From NCBI GenBank assembly GCA_938022295.1, contig CALIDR010000193.1:1-7163 (forward strand): DNA of 7,163 nucleotides, written 5' to 3'. The notes under the pieces were generated by a model. The model searched no databases, had not been told where the DNA came from, and saw only the letters and a list, made by a program, of their open reading frames with translations. This DNA comes from an uncultured Burkholderiaceae bacterium. GTDB taxonomy: Bacteria; Pseudomonadota; Gammaproteobacteria; Burkholderiales; Burkholderiaceae_C. Positions 7,141 through 7,163 of the stretch are shown piece after piece. Numbering within the stretch: the first letter of the stretch is position 1; every line of letters starts with the position of its first letter. A program made the translations under genes and the position numbers.

Positions 7141-7163
7141 CGGCGCCGCCGAAGGCCGGCCAT

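Noticed and set aside
6654..7163. Minus-strand frame starting at the window end
   Set aside because: It lies antisense to the nucleotidase and membrane protein genes, with an Arg/Ser-rich product and no family features.

Overview
This is a very GC-rich window in which every convincing gene is on the + strand. It most resembles the chromosome of a high-GC betaproteobacterium of the order Burkholderiales (Rubrivivax/Leptothrix/Caldimonas-like). That placement is an inference from the type II secretion proteins, the bacterial cN-I-type 5'-nucleotidase and the style of the intergenic repeats. I could not run a search to confirm it. Most long open frames on the - strand and in other + frames are shadows caused by base composition.

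Positions 1-4060 hold the 3' part of a type II secretion (T2SS) operon in the order gspD (secretin, 5' end missing), gspE (assembly ATPase) and gspF (inner-membrane platform). GspD forms the outer-membrane channel, GspE powers pseudopilus assembly from the cytoplasm, and GspF couples the ATPase to the pseudopilus. No pseudopilin, gspC, gspL or gspM gene follows gspF, so the rest of the system must lie upstream or elsewhere. The gspE-gspF junction is unusual. An approximately 88-bp composite repeat, made of 7-bp tandem units, a GC-rich hairpin and 6-bp tandem units, supplies the gspE stop codon and runs almost up to the GTG start of gspF.

Positions 4061-4242 are a hairpin-rich leader that ends in a good Shine-Dalgarno site. 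It precedes a 333-residue stand-alone AAA+ ATPase related to the ATPase module of Lon but lacking Lon's substrate-binding and protease domains. Positions 5245-5619 are noncoding and densely structured. They contain two hairpins with the same 11-bp stem length and the same CTGC loop but different, compensated stem sequences. They also contain a 47-bp module repeated exactly 150 bp apart, further hairpins, and a decayed third copy.

Positions 5620-7140 hold a 106-residue uncharacterised protein, a cytosolic 5'-nucleotidase of the cN-I family (probably leaderless, from a promoter just upstream) and a 76-residue two-helix membrane protein. The last start codon overlaps the nucleotidase stop codon. 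No tRNA, rRNA, CRISPR array, transposase or phage gene was seen. The best candidates for something undescribed are the repeat at the gspE-gspF junction and the covarying hairpin family after the ATPase gene.
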